Part shown: piece by piece, positions 4,919-8,553 of the stretch
How positions within the stretch are numbered: the first letter of the stretch is position 1
How the letters are laid out: each line of letters begins with the position of its first letter
NCBI GenBank assembly: GCA_014728185.1
Contig: WJMB01000167.1
Coordinates: 1-8,553 of the forward strand
Direction: 5' to 3'
DNA: 8,553 nt
Source of the DNA: Candidatus Coatesiibacteriota bacterium
GTDB lineage: Bacteria > RBG-13-66-14
Program-made: the position numbers and the translations under genes
The notes under the pieces: generated by a model
Told to the model about the DNA's origin: nothing
The model's input: the letters and a program-made list of their open reading frames with translations, nothing else
Databases searched by the model: none

Positions 4919-6826
4919 ATGCGTTATCTCGGCCTCTTCCTCTGCCTGACGGCCCTGGCCGCCGGCGCCCTTGAGGGCGACACCCGCAGCTTCGTCGATG
5001 CCGAAGGCGCCGTCGCCACGACCACGCCGGTCGCTCTCAGCGCGGCCGGGACAGCCTACCTGCCGGCCCGGGTCGTTCCGGAACCCCTCTCGCAGATTCT
5101 CTGGCATTACAACATTCCCGACGGCGGCGGCGGGCAGCGCAACACCTGCTGCTTCGGCCACGACTACGACTACATCCTCTCCGGCGGTTGGTTCCAGGGC
5201 TTCAAGATGTTCGAGACCGCCGGTAACGGTGACCCGCTCTGGGAGTGGCACGAAGAAGGCGGGGAGGGCCATCGCGGCGGCTTCGCCCCCGTGGGCGCCG
5301 AGAACGCCGACGTCTTCTACGGCGTTTGGTACAACAACTTCGACACCAGCCTGTTCCGGGTCTACCGCTTCAGCCACGACTCCTCCAGCGGTCCGGATTG
5401 GACCTACGACGCCCACGCCGCCGGCTATAGCACCGAGAATATGTGGTCCAATGATATGCGACTGGACTGCGCCGCCGACGGCACCCTGCTGGCGGTGGGA
5501 GTCAAGCACGACGGCCATCCGGCGGTGCTCTTCTTCGGTCCCGATTCCTCCACCCCCCTGGGGGTCTGGAAGGATGTGACCAACAGCTTCGGCCCCTCCA
5601 AGGTCCGTTTGAGCGCCGACGGCGATGTTGTCGTTCTGCGCGCCGGGGGCACCTTCTACCGCGTCGACACAGCCACGGCGACCACCATCGCCCAGTGGGA
5701 CGTCGGCAGCAACAGCGGCTGGGCGATCAGCCCCGACGCCGAGCTGATGAGCTACGCCAACGCCCCGCTGACCGTGGTCCAGTGGAACGATGTTCTCAAG
5801 CAGTACGAGGAGCTCTGGCAGTACCAGCACCCGGGCACCCCCGTTCATTACGTCGGCACCTCGGCCTTCACCGACGACGGCGCCGAGCTGGTCGTCGGCT
5901 GGTGGGAATTCGACATGAACAACATGCTGCAATGTTTCTTCACCCACCACCAGGTCGCCGGTGACGGCACGCCGGACTGGGAGTACGCCACGCCGCGGGG
6001 CACGGACACCGAGTACCAGGACCGCCCCGTGGTCTGTGATATCTCCGCCGACGGTCGGGTCATCGCCTTCGCCACCTGGGGCAACGCCGACGAGACCCAC
6101 GACGAGGCCCTGGTCTTCGACGCCGACAATCCCGGTCAGCCCTGGTTCGGCATCGACCACCCCGGCTCCTGTGAACACGTCCAGCTCTCCGCCGACGGCC
6201 TGTTGCTTACCTCCACGGGCAAGACAGTGCACGTCAACGAGATGGGCTCCGGCGGCGATGTCTACTCCGCCGAAGTGGATCCGCCGAGCGCCGTCGAGGA
6301 CATCGAACTCGCCGCCCGGGCCGTCGATGACGGCGTGCTGGTCTCTTGGACTGTCCAGGGCGAGACCCCGGCCCGCTTGCGCATCCTGCGCGGTGCGGAG
6401 GCTCCCGTGGATGTCTCGGGCTCGCTGCCCGGCCGCAATACCCATTGGTTGGACCTCAAGGCCGCTCCCGGCGAAACCCACAGCTACTGGCTCGAGGTCA
6501 CCGACGCCGCCGGTGGAACCCGGCTCTTCGGCCCCGCCGAGGCCCGCGTCACCGGCGAGACCCGTGCCACGGCTCTGGCCATTCCCTGGCCCAACCCGGC
6601 CCGCGAAGGCTTCAGCACCGCCGTCGACCTTAACGCTTCCTCCAGCGTCGAGCTGGCTCTCTACGACCTGGCCGGGCGCCGCGTCGCCCTGCTGCACTCC
6701 GGCGAGCTGGCCGCCGGGCGTCACGAGTTCAGCTCATCAACCGCCCGCCTGGCCGACGGAGTCTACCTGCTGCGCCTCGAGGGCGCCGGGGGTACACTGA
6801 CCCGCCGCCTGGTCGTCGCCCGCTGA
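4919..6826 (+). CDS. Secreted beta-propeller protein with Fn3-like domain and Por/T9SS-type C-terminal sorting domain
   Basis: A 635-residue exported protein. A signal peptide (MRYLGLFLCLTALAAGA) is probably cut near residue 17. Residues about 55-455 carry WD40/PD40-like blades with a recurring 'S-A-D-G-x-hydrophobic' turn: CAADGTLLAVG (184-194), LSADGDVVVL (231-240), ISPDAELMSYA (270-280), FTDDGAELVVG (317-327), ISADGRVIAFA (375-385) and LSADGLLLTS (423-432), about six visible repeats. Residues about 458-545 resemble a fibronectin type III domain (VLVSWTVQGETPARLRILRG). Residues about 556-635 form a sorting-domain-like tail: PWPNPARE, ELALYDLAGRRVALL, then LADGVYLLRLEGAGGTLTRRLVV. This tail directs proteins through type IX-like secretion in FCB bacteria. 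The protein is probably surface-attached or released; the ligand is unknown. AAAGGAA precedes the ATG by five bases, and a terminator follows. Confidence 0.9.
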   Translation: MRYLGLFLCLTALAAGALEGDTRSFVDAEGAVATTTPVALSAAGTAYLPARVVPEPLSQILWHYNIPDGGGGQRNTCCFGHDYDYILSGGWFQGFKMFETAGNGDPLWEWHEEGGEGHRGGFAPVGAENADVFYGVWYNNFDTSLFRVYRFSHDSSSGPDWTYDAHAAGYSTENMWSNDMRLDCAADGTLLAVGVKHDGHPAVLFFGPDSSTPLGVWKDVTNSFGPSKVRLSADGDVVVLRAGGTFYRVDTATATTIAQWDVGSNSGWAISPDAELMSYANAPLTVVQWNDVLKQYEELWQYQHPGTPVHYVGTSAFTDDGAELVVGWWEFDMNNMLQCFFTHHQVAGDGTPDWEYATPRGTDTEYQDRPVVCDISADGRVIAFATWGNADETHDEALVFDADNPGQPWFGIDHPGSCEHVQLSADGLLLTSTGKTVHVNEMGSGGDVYSAEVDPPSAVEDIELAARAVDDGVLVSWTVQGETPARLRILRGAEAPVDVSGSLPGRNTHWLDLKAAPGETHSYWLEVTDAAGGTRLFGPAEARVTGETRATALAIPWPNPAREGFSTAVDLNASSSVELALYDLAGRRVALLHSGELAAGRHEFSSSTARLADGVYLLRLEGAGGTLTRRLVVAR

Positions 6827-6855
6827 GCGACGGCTGAGCCGCGATGAAGCACTAC

Positions 6856-6882
6856 AAACCGGGGCTCGATGAGCCCCGGTTT
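6856..6882 (+). terminator. Intrinsic terminator-like hairpin after the secreted propeller gene
   Basis: A perfect 12-bp stem (AAACCGGGGCTC paired with GAGCCCCGGTTT) closes on a three-base loop, 29 bases after the stop codon. The T-tract is only TTT, so it may terminate weakly on its own; flanking AAA and TTT would let it work in both directions. It lies before the malic enzyme promoter, which supports separate transcription units. Confidence 0.8.
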
Positions 6883-6907
6883 GGCAATATCGCATGTCCA
6901 TACCGCC

Positions 6908-6937
6908 TTGACACCCCTCCCGGCGGCGGCCTATACT
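6908..6937 (+). promoter_or_regulatory. Sigma-70-type promoter for malic enzyme
   Basis: A perfect -35 box TTGACA (6908-6913) and a one-mismatch -10 box TATACT (6932-6937) lie 18 bases apart. The start would be near 6944, with a leader of about 60 bases. This is the strongest housekeeping promoter in the window, consistent with steady expression of a central-metabolism gene. Confidence 0.8.
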
Positions 6938-7005
6938 CCCCCCGTTCTTTCTTTCACCAACCCCGTCGCCCCGCCGGGCGCCGGAAAACAAGCAGGGGGT
7001 TCGCC

Positions 7006-8334
7006 TTGGGCAAGAAGAAGCAGAGCCTGGTCACCTACACCAAGCAGGAGGCCCTGGACTACCATCACGCCAACTACGCCGGCTCGGGCAAGATCGAAGT
7101 CGTCAGCAAGGTTCCAGCCCGCGACGCCAAGGACCTCACGTTGGCCTACACCCCGGGCGTGGCCCAGGCCTGCCGCGAGATCGACGCCGACGTCACCAAG
7201 GTCCACGACTACACCTCCAAGGACAACACCATCCTGGTGGTCACCGACGGCACCGCCATTCTAGGCCTGGGCGACATCGGACCCGAGGCCGGCCTGCCCG
7301 TGATGGAGGGCAAGAGCGTGCTGTTCAAGATGCTGGCCGGTGTCGACGCCTTCCCCATCTGCCTGCGTACAACGGACACCGAGGAGATCATCCGCACCGT
7401 CAAGGCCATGGAGCCCGGCGTCGGCGGGATCAACCTCGAGGACATCTCGGCCCCGCGTTGCTTCGAGATACTGGCCCGCCTGCGCGACGAGATGGACATC
7501 CCCGTCTTCCACGACGACCAGCACGGCACCGCGGTGGTCACCCTGGCCGCCCTCTACAACGCCCTCAAGGTCATCGGCAAACCGATGAACGAGGTCAAGG
7601 TCGTCGTCAACGGAGCAGGGGCCTCGGGGATCGCCGTCACCGAGCTGTTGATGACCGCCGGTGTGGCCGACGTGATCCTCTGCGACTCCCGCGGAGCGAT
7701 CTACGAAGGCCGCAGCGAGAACATGAACCCCTTCAAGGAAAAGATCGCCAAGGTCACCAACCGCGAGGGCGTCCAGGGACCGCTGGCCGAAGCCGTCAAG
7801 GGCCGCGAGGTCTTTCTGGGCCTCTCCGTCGCCAACCAGCTCACCAAGGAGATGATCCGCTCGATGGCCCCGGAACCGATCATCATGGCCATGGCCAACC
7901 CGGACCCGGAAATCATGCCCGAGGACGCCGCCGAAGCCGGCGCCCGGATCATCGCCACCGGCCGCTCCGACTACCCCAACCAAATCAACAACGTCCTGGG
8001 CTTCCCCGGCATCTTCCGCGGCGCCCTGGACGTCCGCGCCTCCGACGTCAACCAGGCCATGTTCCTGGCCGCCGCCCGCGCCGTCGCCGACCTGATCCCC
8101 GACGACGAACTATCCGAGGACTACATCATCACCAAGCCCACCGATCCGCGGGTGATGCCCGCCGAGGCCGCCGCCGTGGCCCAGGCGGCGATGGATACCG
8201 GCGTGGCCCGGCGCAAGGTGGACCCCGAGGAAGTCAAGCGTCAGTGCGAGTACTTCATCGAGGTCAACCGCGAGCGCTACGACTTCTTCGAGCGCTACGT
8301 CAACGAGCACCCCGCCCCGGCGCGGATCGTGTAG
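7006..8334 (+). CDS. Malic enzyme (malate dehydrogenase, decarboxylating), TTG start
   Basis: Oxidatively decarboxylates L-malate to pyruvate and CO2 with reduction of NAD(P), in the cytoplasm, linking C4 acids to pyruvate. The 442-residue product has the short bacterial form without a phosphotransacetylase domain. Visible motifs: LAYTPGVA (46-53, catalytic Tyr48), TDGTAILGLGDIGPEAGLPV (80-99), GKSVLFK (catalytic Lys103), LEDISAP (metal ligands E145, D146), VFHDDQHGTA (metal ligand near D170/D171), the nucleotide-binding GAGASG (203-208), MANPDPEI (297-303) and SDYPNQINNVLGFPGIFRGA. D227 in CDSRG after the second strand favours NAD, but the nearby Arg leaves this open. TTG at 7006 is chosen because GGGGG lies six bases upstream, and because the longer reading from ATG 6844 would run through both a terminator hairpin and a near-consensus promoter. 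Monocistronic, with a hairpin following. Confidence 0.94.
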   Translation: MGKKKQSLVTYTKQEALDYHHANYAGSGKIEVVSKVPARDAKDLTLAYTPGVAQACREIDADVTKVHDYTSKDNTILVVTDGTAILGLGDIGPEAGLPVMEGKSVLFKMLAGVDAFPICLRTTDTEEIIRTVKAMEPGVGGINLEDISAPRCFEILARLRDEMDIPVFHDDQHGTAVVTLAALYNALKVIGKPMNEVKVVVNGAGASGIAVTELLMTAGVADVILCDSRGAIYEGRSENMNPFKEKIAKVTNREGVQGPLAEAVKGREVFLGLSVANQLTKEMIRSMAPEPIIMAMANPDPEIMPEDAAEAGARIIATGRSDYPNQINNVLGFPGIFRGALDVRASDVNQAMFLAAARAVADLIPDDELSEDYIITKPTDPRVMPAEAAAVAQAAMDTGVARRKVDPEEVKRQCEYFIEVNRERYDFFERYVNEHPAPARIV

Positions 8335-8363
8335 CAGAGCGTCGCGTTACACCATTAGCAATC

Positions 8364-8387
8364 GGGCCGGGTCCATTGACCCGGCCC
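8364..8387 (+). terminator. Terminator-like hairpin after malic enzyme
   Basis: A perfect 10-bp stem (GGGCCGGGTC with GACCCGGCCC) and a four-base loop CATT, 29 bases after the stop codon. It is followed by TTGCCTTACC, a pyrimidine-rich but not pure T tail. It closes the malic enzyme unit. Confidence 0.75.
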
Positions 8388-8390
8388 TTG

Positions 8391-8484
8391 CCTTACCCCT
8401 CTGTCCACCGCAGCCCGCCCCAGGGTCCCCGCACCGCCGACCTTTGCAAAACCCCCTCCCCGCGGACGCCCTCCCCTCCCGCCC
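8391..8484. other. C-rich, G-poor non-coding stretch
   Basis: The plus strand from here to the sigma-54 element is dominated by C, with runs of CCCC and CCCTCCCC and few G. There is no ORF or hairpin of note. It would form the upstream region of the following sigma-54 promoter, where an activator might bind, but no paired activator sites are evident. Confidence 0.5.
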
Positions 8485-8504
8485 GGCTTTGGCACGTTTC
8501 TTGC
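8485..8504 (+). promoter_or_regulatory. Third copy of the sigma-54 element, rightward, for an off-window gene
   Basis: Twenty bases identical to the inner part of the arms at 3880-3899 and (inverted) 3974-3993, including the five spacer bases that sigma-54 does not require. It contains TGGCAC (8490-8495), N5, TTGC (8501-8504); the next base is G rather than the usual A/T. Transcription would start near 8516 and leave the window to the right. Confidence 0.7.
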
Positions 8505-8553
8505 GCCCGTCCCGCGGCGGCCCGGCGGGAGGCTGCCCCGCCCTGCTGCAAGA

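Noticed and set aside
4808..6724. 638-codon open frame on the minus strand
   Set aside because: Antisense to the secreted propeller gene, which has a signal peptide, repeats and sorting tail. The antisense product is Gly/Val/Ala/Asp-rich with no recognisable domain.
1..8553. CRISPR array, tRNA, rRNA or insertion sequence
   Set aside because: No regularly spaced direct repeats, no cloverleaf-like segment, and no transposase or integrase among the supported genes.

Overview
The window is GC-rich bacterial DNA with strong Shine-Dalgarno sites and tightly packed genes. One gene encodes a secreted beta-propeller protein that ends in a Por/type IX-secretion-like C-terminal sorting domain. Such tails are typical of the Fibrobacteres-Chlorobi-Bacteroidetes group and related candidate phyla. 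Together with the high GC and perfect sigma-54 promoter sequences, this suggests an uncultivated FCB-like lineage (something like Coatesbacteria or a neighbouring candidate phylum). That placement is inference; no rRNA or marker gene is present.

Layout. At 102-953 (minus strand) lies endonuclease IV (nfo), a base-excision repair enzyme with all nine metal ligands. Divergent from it, a good sigma-70 promoter (1070-1098) precedes a two-gene unit. The first gene (1165-2586) encodes a membrane-anchored protein with a cytoplasmic zinc ribbon and an exported propeller-like domain. The second (2583-3866) overlaps it by four bases and encodes an unrecognised soluble protein ending in a CBS-like half motif. 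The gap 3867-4076 carries a perfect 23-bp inverted repeat in which each arm is a consensus sigma-54 (-24/-12) promoter, so the two promoters face each other. The rightward one points at 4077-4640, a six-helix SatP/YaaH (acetate/succinate transporter) family protein. After a 278-base gap with nothing firm in it comes the large secreted propeller protein (4919-6826), closed by a 12-bp terminator hairpin. A near-consensus sigma-70 promoter (6908-6937) then drives a malic enzyme (7006-8334), also followed by a strong hairpin. The window ends in a C-rich stretch that leads into a third copy of the sigma-54 sequence (8485-8504), pointing at a gene outside the window.

How the parts may fit together. 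The transporter (monocarboxylate/dicarboxylate uptake or efflux) and malic enzyme (malate to pyruvate) both touch acetate/C4-acid metabolism, but they are separately controlled, so a direct link is only a suggestion. The most unusual items are the repeated, partly mirrored sigma-54 element and the coupled zinc-ribbon/propeller plus CBS-like gene pair. Two genes (nfo and malic enzyme) have longest-ORF starts that the sequence argues against, and corrected starts are given.
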